The translations under genes and the position numbers were made by a program. Shown in pieces: positions 25,196 through 34,968 of a DNA stretch of 64,000 nt; the stretch's first letter is position 1; each line of letters opens with the position of its first letter. Under the pieces are notes generated by a model, which saw only the letters and a program-made list of their open reading frames with translations, was not told where the DNA came from and did no database searches. The stretch is from Tubulanus polymorphus (lineage: Eukaryota; Nemertea; Palaeonemertea; Tubulaniformes; Tubulanidae): NCBI RefSeq assembly GCF_964204645.1, contig NC_134028.1, positions 9,527,001 to 9,591,000 on the forward strand, given 5' to 3'.

Positions 25196-26524
25196 CTAGA
25201 TTAAAACGATAACAATATATATTCATAGTAGATATTTTGGTACAAGGAAACGCAAACCAAATCTTGAAAAAAATTATCTCTTTTTGAACTGTTTTGAATA
25301 CGGCTGATCGATAAGGGCCATACAAATATTTCTCAACAAAAAATATAATTTCGTCGTTAAAAATTGAATTTCCATCAAAGTGAAACGTACGTAAATGAAA
25401 ATTAAACGCGTTCAGGACCCTTAGGTAGAGTTTTTGGTTTTGGATCCCAAAACGTCGCAATGGGCCTCTGTGACCTACAGATATAGAGGTGCTGTCATCG
25501 GCAACGTTCATGTAAAAAGTTAGATTAGGGACCAAAATGTTGTACAGACAAAAGTTAGGGATCTTGATTTTGATTCCTTCTCCCTCAGACCTCCATCATC
25601 GTCCTAACCGTGTAGAAATATATACATTTTTGAGTACGACATAGTTTAATAATCAGGCCCTATAAAAGTGAAACCTCCAATATTCTACATACATGGACTA
25701 CCGCAGATCACTAGAAGAGGGACGAAATAACGGATTTTTAAGTTTCTGTAGCTGTAGGATCTAAAAACGAAGAAATCGAGCAGTTCGTATGTCGGTCAAC
25801 GCGCTACAACATTGTTAGGTCAAACACTACTATGCCCTAGTTGTAGCACAGTCAATAAGCATGCGCAAATGGGAAACCCCGAAATGGTTTTTCAGCGATA
25901 TTTCAGACATAGGAAAATATTTCGATAGAGATGGAATTGTTTTACTCACGCGATTCATCTTTCACGTCGGAATTATTTTCACTTGGCGCAAATATATTTT
26001 AATGTAAATTCGAATCTATTTTTTTAAAGACGAAATTACATTTGTCAAGAAATATTTTATGGCCCTTATCAGCCACCATAGATTGAACTTATATAAACAC
26101 AGTGGATACACAGAAGGAAAATCAATAATGGAAAAGAAGAAAGCCATTATCAACAGTTTTGGAAAGACTCATAATATTGAGTCAGAACAGTAAATTTCTC
26201 TCTTGTACTTCTTGTTCTATTAAGATATAAACATTCACTATATACCAACGATGGATTCATTGTTATCCTTTAAAAATGGAAAGCTTTATTTCATTCCAAA
26301 TTATCCAATAACCTTAAAAAGAATAACGTTCGTTCCAAATAGCCCTTGAACCCAACGAACAACAAAACCTTCAAGTTAACAAGATTTTGATGAAAACGGA
26401 TTTCTCGGCAAGATATTGTGAAACGATAATCAGTACGCAGAAATACTTTTTGATACGCTATAGAAAAAAAGCACTTACCAGCAAGAATAAGAAGAATCAA
26501 AACCGCGACAGTTGTAAGCTTCAT
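24999..26524 (-). CDS. Candidate small secreted acidic protein, two exons
   Basis: Exon 1 26479-26524 (ATG, 15 codons plus 1 nt) encodes MKLTTVAVLILLILA, a textbook signal peptide, and ends at donor GTAAGT. Exon 2 24999-25195 follows acceptor TCTAG at 25196-25197 with matching phase 1 and runs 64 codons to TAA. The spliced product is 80 residues: signal peptide (1-15), a basic stretch with KR (24-25), then an acidic Ser/Thr segment with TETSGD twice, a GGSGG turn and a basic C terminus. No Cys is present in the mature part. Family unknown; a secreted peptide precursor or matrix/mucus protein is conceivable. The intron contains foldback element FB6. A possible extra exon at 25951-25990 was rejected. 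Confidence 0.5.
25297..26084. repeat. Foldback element FB6 in intron
   Basis: Left end GGCTGATCGATAAGGGCCAT and right end ATGGCCCTTATCAGCCACC. Inverted similarity continues about 45 bp inward (AAATATTTCT ... AATTTCGTCGTTAAAAA and the matching right arm). It has the same end type as FB1. The interior is not a clear palindrome array. Confidence 0.55.
26479..26524 (-). CDS. Signal-peptide exon of the candidate secreted protein
   Basis: 46 nt; ATG at 26524-26522; donor G|GTAAGT at 26478. Directly upstream is a two-copy tandem repeat (see 26525-26600). Confidence 0.55.
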
Positions 26525-26600
26525 AGCGGAAAGGTCAGTATTTGATTCCGTAAATATATGGCTAGCGGTAAGGTTAGTATCTGATTCCGTAAATAAATGA
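26525..26600. repeat. Two-copy tandem repeat at a putative 5' end
   Basis: AGCGGAAAGGTCAGTATTTG-ATTCCGTAAATA is followed by AGCGGTAAGGTTAGTATCTG-ATTCCGTAAATA, about 39 bp each, immediately upstream of the signal-peptide exon. It could be promoter or 5' UTR. A minus-strand CATATATTT could act as a TATA box. Confidence 0.6.
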
Positions 26601-27034
26601 GTATAGCCGTATCAGACCTCCGCAGGCTTACATAAACAGAATTTAAAAAAACGGCTGAAACGTTAATACTCTATAATTTCATGTCAATTGTCATTGATTG
26701 CGTAACTAATAATTTCCACCCACTAAAAGTACTCGGCAAATTACATTTGATTAGAAGTAATTGCCGAAATGAAGGACGATGTCAATTCAATATTTATCAC
26801 GTCTGTATACAGTATATGTCAGGGCTACTTGTCTTTATACAATTACAATTAGTTTATTGCTCCGCAAAATTTACATTTGCACAGAGCACAAAAAAACAGG
26901 TTCATACATTGTACACATATCCATGCAGTTTATAGAATTCATACAAACACGGTTTAAATGAAAAGAAATACATGAATACTTATCAATCAACAATAGCTTA
27001 AGGCGGGCATTGAACAGTACATATTTAATATGAG

Positions 27035-27328
27035 TTAGAGAAACTTTGATCCTTGCTGTATAAAGCGAGACAGGTTACAGAGCTGTTTGCCCTTAGAATT
27101 TGATAATTGTATCAGTTTGAAGGCACTTGGTCTTATTCTAAAATATGGTTTAATGAACCGGGTGCGAAGATTCTGAAGGAAAGGGCATTCTAGAACAAAG
27201 TGGTACTCATCCCCAATGACTCTCATATTACATAGATTACATATTCGCTCTTCCCTGGGGGTACGGTTATATCTTCCTATTTCGACTGGTAGTTTATGGT
27301 TAGAGCAGCGAAATCGGCAAAGAATCAT
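27035..27328 (-). pseudogene. LINE A C-terminal zinc-finger region
   Basis: LCRFRCSNHKLPVEIGRY, then CNLCNMRVIGDEYHFVLECP: a C-x2-C ... H-x4-C pattern shared with LINEs B and C. Compared with LINE C, about 110 codons between the thumb and this region are missing, and the frame has shifted. Confidence 0.75.
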
Positions 27329-28240
27329 GATTATTCAACAATTTGCTCCAAAATTTAAGCATTCTGGTTTTTACCGTTACTTCCAAGGGGAAACGTCCTA
27401 GTTCTCCATAAACAAAGAAGGTCGGTGTCGACCTCTTTAGTTTTAATAGATATTTGAAAAAGGTCAGTTGAACTTTCTCAAGCAAGTTCAGATTTAGAAA
27501 TCCCCAAATTTCGCAACCGAATGTTAAAACTGGGGTTACCATACTGTCGAAGAGTTGTAAAGCTATGTCAACACTCAAGGAGTATTCTGTTACCTTTTTC
27601 AAAACAAAAAACATAGCTTTATTAGCATGTGAAGCTATAGACTTAATACATGTCGATAGGTTTCCATTATAATAGAAAATGATACCTAAGTATCTGAAAC
27701 TGGAGACTAGTTCTATTTTACTCCCATTTATGAAAAATTCTGGAGGATTTCGACATTTCCTCTTTTGAAAGATTATTGCCTTAGTTTTATCCAAGTTGAT
27801 GTCGAGTTTCCACATCTGACAATACTCAAAGACTTTATCGATTGTATATTGTAGGCTTTGGGCAGATTCTGCTAGTATAACGGCATCATCTGCATATAAC
27901 AATAATAGGAGTCGGAAATAAACATCTAAGCTTTCTTGGTCACGAAAGAACCTAATACCATCACACTGACTTTCAATCAGAAACGGTTCCATATCATTCA
28001 GATATATTGAAAACAGAATAGGGGAGAGGTTCTCACCTTGCCTCAATCCTTTAAAACTCTCAACGTACTCCGAATTGACGCCGTTTACTTGAATACATGA
28101 CTTTGCATCTTGATAAATATTGTAAATTACTCGTAATATTTTTCCAGTTATACCAGTATTTATCATTTTATGCCAGAGTGCTTTACGCCATATTGAATCG
28201 AATGCCTTTCGATAATCGATGAAGATACAAAATAACTTCT
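27300..28240 (-). pseudogene. LINE A RT, catalytic and thumb part
   Basis: Resumes with FCIFIDYRKAFDSIWRKALW, then LRQGENLSPILFSIYLND, the catalytic LYADDAVILAES, LDINLDKTKAIIF and SSFRYLGI. All RT signature blocks are present, including intact ADD. It ends shortly after FWSKLLNN, where a deletion joins it to the finger region out of frame. Confidence 0.85.
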
Positions 28241-28244
28241 TTTT

Positions 28245-28695
28245 GCAACAGAAAATAAGTCGGAACAAATTGTGTTTATCAAAATATCTATAGTTGCTCC
28301 CCCAATACCGATCAAATGAGGTGCCGCAAAGTCTAAACCAGCTAGACCCCAATCGGAATTAACAATAGAGGAAGCAGAACTATTCTCTCTCACAAAATCA
28401 CCCAGGCGCCTTATATAACTATGGCCTACGACTACAATGTTCTTAGACATCCTATCTAAAAATACCGGTATACAAAGTTATCGGATGAGTACGTAAAAAA
28501 AAGGATAATTAACGATTAAAAAAGGAGAAATGAAAATGTTAAACTTTACGCCTGAGTTCCGGAACTGAAAAGGACGTGTTTACTTCGCGTTGATTGGCTG
28601 GTTGGCTAATAGCACGAGGGCGGCGCCACCGGCTGGTGCTATGTTGCCCGCCGGGAGAAGAACTTCATTTTCTGTCGCAAAAATGCTGATGGGCA
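28245..28695 (-). mobile_element. Insertion in LINE A carrying an SGNH/esterase start
   Basis: This segment interrupts the RT between NNKQK and KKLFCIFIDY. Its minus ORF starts at 28450 (MSKNIVVVGHSYIRRLGDFV) and contains GIGGATID; these look like blocks I and II of the SGNH/GDSL hydrolase fold, with GHS holding the nucleophile. Such esterase domains are known in ORF1 of CR1-like LINEs and in some tyrosine-recombinase retroelements. Only the N-terminal part is present before the frame runs back into LINE A. Confidence 0.55.
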
Positions 28696-28700
28696 ACTGG

Positions 28701-30698
28701 TCATTCGCACATCTTTTGTTTATTGTTTGCTATAAATAATTCAATCAGTGAATTCAAAGTGAAGATATGGTCTAGTATAGAATGCTCCTTCCTGAAGCCT
28801 GCCTGGTTTTTCAGTAAAAGATCATTGATTTCTAGGTATTCCGTCAGACGATCATTTATCAGGCTAGTAAAAAGTTTCCCCAGACAGCTAAGGAGGGTGA
28901 TCCCTCGATAGTTGTCTGGGTCTTTGGCATCGCCTTTTCCCTTATAGATTGGCTTGATAGTACCAATAGTCCAACTGTCGGGGATAACACCGGTATCTAA
29001 GACAGTGGTAAAAAGTAAAACAAGTGTTGGTAATATGAACTCTTGTGAGGCTTTTAAAATTTCGTTAGTTATGCGATCTATTCCTGCAGCTTTGTTAGTC
29101 TTAAGTCTTTTCATACATTTAACAACTTCATTTATAGTGAAAAACCTATTTAATACCTCATCGCCGTCAAACGAAAAGTCAAGGGCATTAAAAAAACCGG
29201 GGTAATTCCCCTCATCTGTAGGGGGTTTATTTAAGTCAACATAAAATTTAAAGAGGTCTTCAAGTGTGGTTTCACATTGTGGATTGTTATCCTTTTTGAA
29301 GAATTTCCAATAGTCCCTTGGGTTTAGGCGTTTCATTTGCCGCAAGGTGTTATTCATATTTTTCACTTTTATATTTCTCTGAGTTCGGATAGCTTTTTTA
29401 TATCGCCTAAAAGCTTTGTTCATTTCTGTTCTATTTAGGTTTGTTTTATACCTCCTATATCTCCGTTTCATCTGACGATAGTTTCTCCTCGGCTCTTTTA
29501 ATCTTGGGCTAAACCCCTTATTATTACTGACCGTTTTCTTACTTTTTACATTTTGTAACCCCATTATTGAAACTGCAGTACTGATCATTATGTCAGTTAA
29601 AATATTGCTCGCATCACCAGCATTGATATTATTATCTAATAGTTCTCTATTGAGTTCAATTAATTGGTCCTCATTACGTCGTTTGAGCTCAATTTTATAG
29701 GTTTCAACTCTTTGTTTATTCCACTTAATCCTAGCATTTTGATCTCCAACTGTCGGGTGGTCCCGTTGTTCTGGTTTCGGTAAATTTCCCCTTCTAATTT
29801 GGCAAGATATCGGTGAGTGAACGTCAGAAAAAAGCTTTGCGAATTCGAGTACTTGGAAATCTGTAATGTTTTTGAAAATGCTCGATGAACTGATAAAATA
29901 GTCCACAAGGTGTTTTGTGTTTCCCTTGAAGCACGTGCACTTCCCGATATTTCTGTCAACTCCAACTCGGCCATTCACAATAAAAATATTACACGATTTA
30001 CAAAGTTCAATCAACCTGTACCCATAGTTATTTATCCCGCTATCTTCATTACATCTATTACGGATTCCAAGCCTATCAAGTTCAGCCAAAGCTACCACTG
30101 CGTCATTAAAAATGAAGTCCAGGCCCAATTCATTTGCTATGAATTCATCATGGGTTATAAATTCTGGGAAGGTTTTTGTATATGAATTAAAATCTCCACT
30201 AATGAAGAGATAATTTTCATCTTTTAAAACTTGCGCTATCTCGCTGTTTAAATCGGCTAACAAATGACTTCCACCGTAAACACTAGTTTCGGGTGGCAAG
30301 TATATACCTGCGAATAGAACATGCTTATCGGTGTTCCACAAAACTTTATCAAACTCAACCCACTGCGCAAGATTGCTCAGGTGGAACGATCGAATAACAT
30401 ATTGAGATATGTCATATCTGATGGCAATAGCTATACCCCCTGATTTTCTAACTGACAAACTTCGTCTATTGTTGCACAAAATTCTATAACCCAGATCATT
30501 AAAATAGTTTTCAATCCATAAATCATCGACATCGTCGACCTTGGTTTCAACCAAAGTTATTACCTCGAATTGTTTTAATAGATCACCAAATTCCGGTACA
30601 ATAGTTCTCGATCGCAAACCGCAGACATTAAGATTCAGAATAGAGAACGAAGTGTCATTATCGCCTATGTTTGTATTGTTTTTTGGCTCAGCGGGTTC
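28701..30698 (-). pseudogene. LINE A ORF2, endonuclease and start of RT
   Basis: APE-type endonuclease: LNLNVCGL near the start, VITLVETKVDD, the SGGIAIAIR strand, FAGIYLPPE, and the catalytic ISGDFNS. The RT begins with NPRDYWKFFKK, NKAAGIDRITNE, PDNYRGITLLS and NQAGFRKEHSILDHIF, then stops where foreign sequence enters at about 28700. There is no ATG near the start; the frame is continuous with ORF1 across a single TAG. By family it nicks target DNA and primes reverse transcription. Confidence 0.85.
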
Positions 30699-31530
30699 CT
30701 ATGCCGGTATTTCCAGTAGCAGACGCGCGCTCTCCATCGCTTCGCTAACTGATTTCACAGGGCTTGGCTGCAGCGTCGAGGCAGCCTGCGGGGGGATTGG
30801 AGCGTTGGTAGAGAGTAGGTCAACATTTGCGGGGGTATCTGCGCGCCGATCGTACGGGATTTGTGGCCCGCCGAAAGATAATAGGTTATCGCCAGCTGTC
30901 TTTTCTTTGCCGGCAGTATCATTGCGTAGGTTTATCGGTTGCCACGGTGCTTGTTGTGTGCGCTGATTGTCGTTGCGACCAGACTTGCCTCCGTTGTTCC
31001 GTGGTTTAAACTGTCGTCGGATAGGCGGTTCTCCTTTCCTCAATAATTTAATTTCGCCCGCGATCACTTGAAACACATCGCCATTGTGGATCAGTTTATC
31101 ATACGACACCCGTACGCTGGCGTTCGGGTCGTTGTCTTTTATATTGTTCATTCTCTCAAACAGCTGTTTCCTAATTTTTCGTATTTCGACCGGGTAATCC
31201 TCTGAGATTCGTATTCCACTTTTGTTTTCAGGGTTGAATCTCGACATGTAGAGATCTCGTTATAATCGTGAAATCGCACAGTTATCGTACGTGGGTAGGA
31301 CCGGTTTTGGTTTCTGTGTACCCTTTCGAAAATCATATTATCTAATTTACTCGCGGGTATCCCGAACGCATTTTTTAGAGAGTTTTTAACGGTTTTTTCG
31401 CAATCCTCCGGTCCACTTTCCACTTCTGGCACACCATGGAACACGAGGTTAATGCGGCGTGACCTGGCTTCTTGATCGATGATGCGCCTTTCTAACGTAT
31501 CTAGTTTCAACGGTCGGGGTTGCCGATACG
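30699..31530 (-). pseudogene. LINE A ORF1 (RRM-type RNA-binding protein), frameshifted
   Basis: The upstream frame (ending near 31250) has LERRIIDQEARSRRINLVFH and VPEVESG, the RRM-like core of L1-type ORF1 proteins, which bind element RNA as a chaperone. The downstream frame (31247-30699) continues with ISEDYPVEIRKIRKQLF and a Pro/Gln-rich tail. One frameshift separates them. The N terminus is lost at the Ty3/Gypsy junction. It ends in TAG, in frame with ORF2. Confidence 0.7.
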
Positions 31531-31544
31531 TTGAACCTCCCGTG

Positions 31545-33023
31545 TGGAGTCCACAGCCAGTATACCATTCCCCAAACATATCGGCCGATGTCGAACAGGG
31601 CTCAGCAGCCACAGGTCCTATAAGGCCCTCCTGCGGCCAAGACAATGACCCGCCTCGTGTCATCACACCCGAGTCTGATGTTGATTCAGATATCTCAGAT
31701 TCAGACGATTCGCTTGATTTCAACCAATGGGATGACCACGCCATGATCGCGAATGTAAATCTTACTGAGAAAGAGTCGAATGACGGTCTAGTGGAACATG
31801 AGTTCTTTTACGATAATGGTAAGCAAGTTCTGTCCGTAACAGTTGCCCAACCAGCCAATCGGAATGAAGAGCTGCAGAGATTTCAGGAACGCTGCCCCAA
31901 ATTATCACCCATAAGACGCTTCTTGGAGACGGGTGAATTGCCATCCGATGAGAAAGAAGCTCGGCGCGTAACACACAGCGCCTGGCAGTTTCACCTTAAG
32001 AATGGACTTCTCTACAGAGAGTATCAGAGGCGTGGTCGCAACCTTGACCCTGCGCTTCGCATCATTAACCAAGTCATGGTCCCCAAGGAACTACAACTCG
32101 ATCTTATCATGTCTTACCATGATTCAATTGCCGGAGGGGGCCACTTGGGCGAGGATAAGACCTACGAATCCTTACTTCAAAAATATCACTGGGATACAAT
32201 GAAGCAAGACGTGCACAACTACATCAAAACATGTCAACCATGCCAAGAGAGTAAAACTCCTCCGAAATTAAGTCCGCCAGGCCTGACCAACATGCCAATA
32301 ACCGACACTTTTATAAGATGGCACGTCGACATACTAGGTCCGTTAACACAAACAAAAGAAGGCCATAAATATATTCTCCTCTTTGTGGATAGTTATTCAC
32401 GTTGGGTGGAATGCTTCCCTCTAAAGACACAGGAGGCTTCCGAGATCGCGAGAATATTATTCTCTGAAATCATAGCGCGATATGGCGCGCCTAGATCGCT
32501 AATTAGTGACCGTGGCAAGAATTTTCTATCGAAACTCGTAACGGCCGTCTGTGAGATATTTCAAGTAACCAGACACATGACCAGTAGCTACCACCCACAA
32601 ACCAATGCCACTTGCGAACGTCAAAACCGCACTATTGCCCAAATTATCAAATCATATTGCAATACTGATCAAGATAACTGGCACGAAACACTACCTACAG
32701 TAATGATGGCGCTTCGTTCATCTCCATGCGTCCAAGCCACGGGCTTTTCACCATTCCACATATTGTTTGCAAAGGAAATGGAGTTGCCGATCGACACCTC
32801 ATTGGTCCCGAAGCCTGCCTTACCGAAATCGGTAGCCGACCATATCGACAACTTAAAGCAAAATCTACACATTGTAAAACAAATTGCCAATCGCAACATG
32901 AAGGCGTTACAAGAAAAAAACAAACGCTACTATGATCAAAATCATTTCTTAGCGAAGTTAGTCCAACACCTTGAGCAGTACATCATTTCATCCATTCACC
33001 ATGTTTTGCGCGGACTGTGCTAG
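31545..33023 (+). CDS. Ty3/Gypsy integrase (partial Pol)
   Basis: The ORF is open from 31479, but its first 20 codons or so are antisense LINE A sequence; the gypsy part begins near 31545. It contains the H2C2 zinc-binding domain (GGHLGEDKTY ... TCQPCQESK) and the complete DDE core: first Asp in WHVDILGPL, second in LISDRGKNF, Glu in NATCERQNRTI. It inserts cDNA into host DNA, by family. After KRYYDQN the usual continuation of gypsy integrases is replaced by unrelated residues, so the C-terminal part is truncated or rearranged. A frame on the opposite strand is incidental. Confidence 0.88.
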   Translation, partial: WSPQPVYHSPNISADVEQGSAATGPIRPSCGQDNDPPRVITPESDVDSDISDSDDSLDFNQWDDHAMIANVNLTEKESNDGLVEHEFFYDNGKQVLSVTVAQPANRNEELQRFQERCPKLSPIRRFLETGELPSDEKEARRVTHSAWQFHLKNGLLYREYQRRGRNLDPALRIINQVMVPKELQLDLIMSYHDSIAGGGHLGEDKTYESLLQKYHWDTMKQDVHNYIKTCQPCQESKTPPKLSPPGLTNMPITDTFIRWHVDILGPLTQTKEGHKYILLFVDSYSRWVECFPLKTQEASEIARILFSEIIARYGAPRSLISDRGKNFLSKLVTAVCEIFQVTRHMTSSYHPQTNATCERQNRTIAQIIKSYCNTDQDNWHETLPTVMMALRSSPCVQATGFSPFHILFAKEMELPIDTSLVPKPALPKSVADHIDNLKQNLHIVKQIANRNMKALQEKNKRYYDQNHFLAKLVQHLEQYIISSIHHVLRGLC

Positions 33024-33650
33024 AATTATTGCCGGCTAATTCTAGTTCAATAACTCCGTGTAAACTCATGTCATCATACAGGGTTTTCATAAGTTCATTT
33101 TCACTCCCGAAACTTGCCGCAACACAACACGGGTATTGGCAAGCCAAGGAGTATCGTACACGCTTGACTCAGATAACAGCAAAGTTGCGGGGCCTTATTC
33201 AGATGTGTAGACATATGGGGGCTAATCTAATAAATTCTGAGTGCAAAGCTCTGGTATCACACCTTCTTGTAACAGTGCCCACTGTCAAGACGGTTTCCTT
33301 AAATGTGGAATATCATACGTTGCTGTACGTATATACTTTGCCCCTTTCTGAAATTCGTCTTGAAAATTTGGATACTTAAAATTAAGTCTCCCTGGAGGCA
33401 GGCCCATAAGCCAGTCACGTTTCGTCAGGGACATTGAGGCAGCTCATGGCACATCGATCATGGCCTGGCTCAGTGAATATAATATCATCGTATTGATGAA
33501 TTTAGGTCAGGTTAGTTAACCTTGTAGGTGTAGGTATATATTAATTTTTCTAGTTTATTTTTTTTTTTTTTATTATTTTTTGGTCGCTGGACATGCTCTA
33601 GTTATAATGATTCTGCTCGACTTTTGAACTGCGTACAAAAGTCGAGAGTC
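33024..33650. other. Ty3/Gypsy internal non-coding remainder
   Basis: Follows the integrase stop. The 120-codon plus ORF at 33017-33379 has no recognisable integrase C-terminal features. A T-rich tract lies at about 33560-33572. Confidence 0.4.
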
Positions 33651-33665
33651 GGGCAAGGGGAGGAT

Positions 33666-34265
33666 ATAACAAAGCGACAGTTTATGACATTTTTTCTCAC
33701 ATTGTATCATATTTTATCTATCATATATTCCCATTTATCAGATTTTGTAATCGATTATATAATAATGAAATTGATTTTATAGTGGATGTACCGAGTTTTA
33801 TATCCATCAAAATGTGGATATTCGTTGTCTGGGAACAATAACAGTTCAGTATTTTGATAGTTAAGTATTTCGAAACTTTTCCCGTGGGCAGCAACACAAT
33901 GTTGTTATCTGCTGCTAACGAAATCCAGGAGGTCAGTCATCTGGCCTCCATTAAGCTGCTTTAAGATGTGTGTAAACATCCTCTGCCCTCTCTGCCGAAA
34001 ATAGTCCTCGTACGCAATTTTGTTATAACTGTTTCATATCAAAGCGACAACTTAGAATTTTGACCAGGCAACGAGTATCCACCAATTATCTTTAACCAGT
34101 TTTTGTTTTTGACCAATCAGAAGAATTGGGGTTGGTGGATTGTGGAAGGTGAGATGGGGACCCAAGATCGGTCTTGGGTCACATTTGCCTTCCACGATTC
34201 GAGAAATAAACAGCTTTAGCTTTGGAATTATACACTATCATACTATAACTACGGATATTGTTACA
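33666..34265 (+). repeat. Probable 3' LTR of the Ty3/Gypsy element
   Basis: Starts TATAACA right after the purine tract and ends near TGTTACA; the usual Ty3/Gypsy ends are TGTAACA...TGTTACA, so the first bases appear mutated. AATAAA in GAGAAATAAACAGC at about 34200 could be its poly(A) signal. There is no 5' LTR for comparison. Confidence 0.5.
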
Positions 34266-34738
34266 TTATATATATTTTAAAGGTAAGAAGACTTTGTTTT
34301 TAAATCTATCAATTTTGAAGATAACTGAATTGACATTGATAATTGTGAAGTCATATTATTCATAGTGGATTATGATTGAAATATTAGAGAGAAGAATATA
34401 TCAGTCAGAGTTGAGCACACGCCGCTCTACCTTAAGTTGGCTAAAAGTCTATGATGCTTACTAGCTCACGTCCGCTAGTTGGTCAAGACCGATCTGAATT
34501 AAGATTAACGTATATAACGAATGTTAGTTTCATTACTACGATTATAATAGAAAGAGATAAAATGACTGTAGTGTCGCAAATAGTTGCATGAATATCTATA
34601 TGTATATCAAACAATTACTACTATCATATGAAATATTGTAACACATTTGCCTTCCACGATTCGAGAAATAAACAGCTTTAGCTTTGGAATTATACACTAT
34701 CATACTATAACTACGGATATTGTTACATTATATATTCT
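34179..34738 (+). repeat. 95-110 bp direct repeat pair
   Basis: Copies at 34179-34283 and 34641-34738: both run CACATTTGCCTTCCACGATT through GCTTTAGCTTTGG, ATACACTATCATACTATAAC and GATATTGTTACATTATATA, ending TAAAGGTA. The first is the LTR 3' end. The second abuts LINE B. About 360 bp of other sequence lies between. Confidence 0.85.
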
Positions 34739-34968
34739 AAAGGTACCGAGCTTAGTTCCCCGAGCACCGGCTTTCGTTAGGGTGCTATAATTACTTCGAA
34801 GCGACTTGTATGAGGGGCAGGACATGAGAACGTGATATTCGTCCTCAATTTCGTCAGTGGAGCAAGTTGTACAAGTGCGGTTTTCTCTCGGCGTTAAGGG
34901 CCTGGTCCATCTACCTGTTTCAATCCTAAGATCGTGAATGCCGCATCTAAATTTAGAGATTAGGTTAA

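Larger units (their letters stand above)
26846..31540 (-). mobile_element. LINE A: non-LTR retrotransposon, decayed
   Basis: Order on the minus strand: ORF1 (RRM-like), ORF2 with APE-type endonuclease, reverse transcriptase, and a C-terminal CCHC finger, then a 3' UTR. The 3' UTR (TAGTTTATTG, TTGCACAGAG as read on plus) matches that of LINE C, so A and C are one family. Damage: ORF1 frameshift near 31250, an inserted segment at about 28245-28695, and an internal deletion of roughly 110 codons just before the finger. The 5' side is cut by the Ty3/Gypsy fragment. Its best placement is the Jockey/CR1/L2 group; clade not fixed. Confidence 0.85.
31540..34265 (+). mobile_element. Ty3/Gypsy retrotransposon, 3' half
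   Basis: Integrase ORF followed by about 640 bp of non-coding sequence, a purine-rich tract (GGGCAAGGGGAGGA at about 33652-33665) and a probable LTR. Gag, protease, RT and RNase H are absent: the 5' side joins LINE A ORF1 directly. Confidence 0.8.

Noticed and set aside
25951-25990. Possible middle exon of the secreted-protein gene (donor CGC|GTGAGT)
   Set aside because: The only acceptor that keeps it open needs phase 2, while the upstream donor is phase 1; with phase 1 it hits TGA. It also lies within foldback element FB6.
31148-31744. 198-codon minus ORF as a host gene
   Set aside because: The first part is antisense Gypsy sequence and the rest is LINE A ORF1 with a frameshift.
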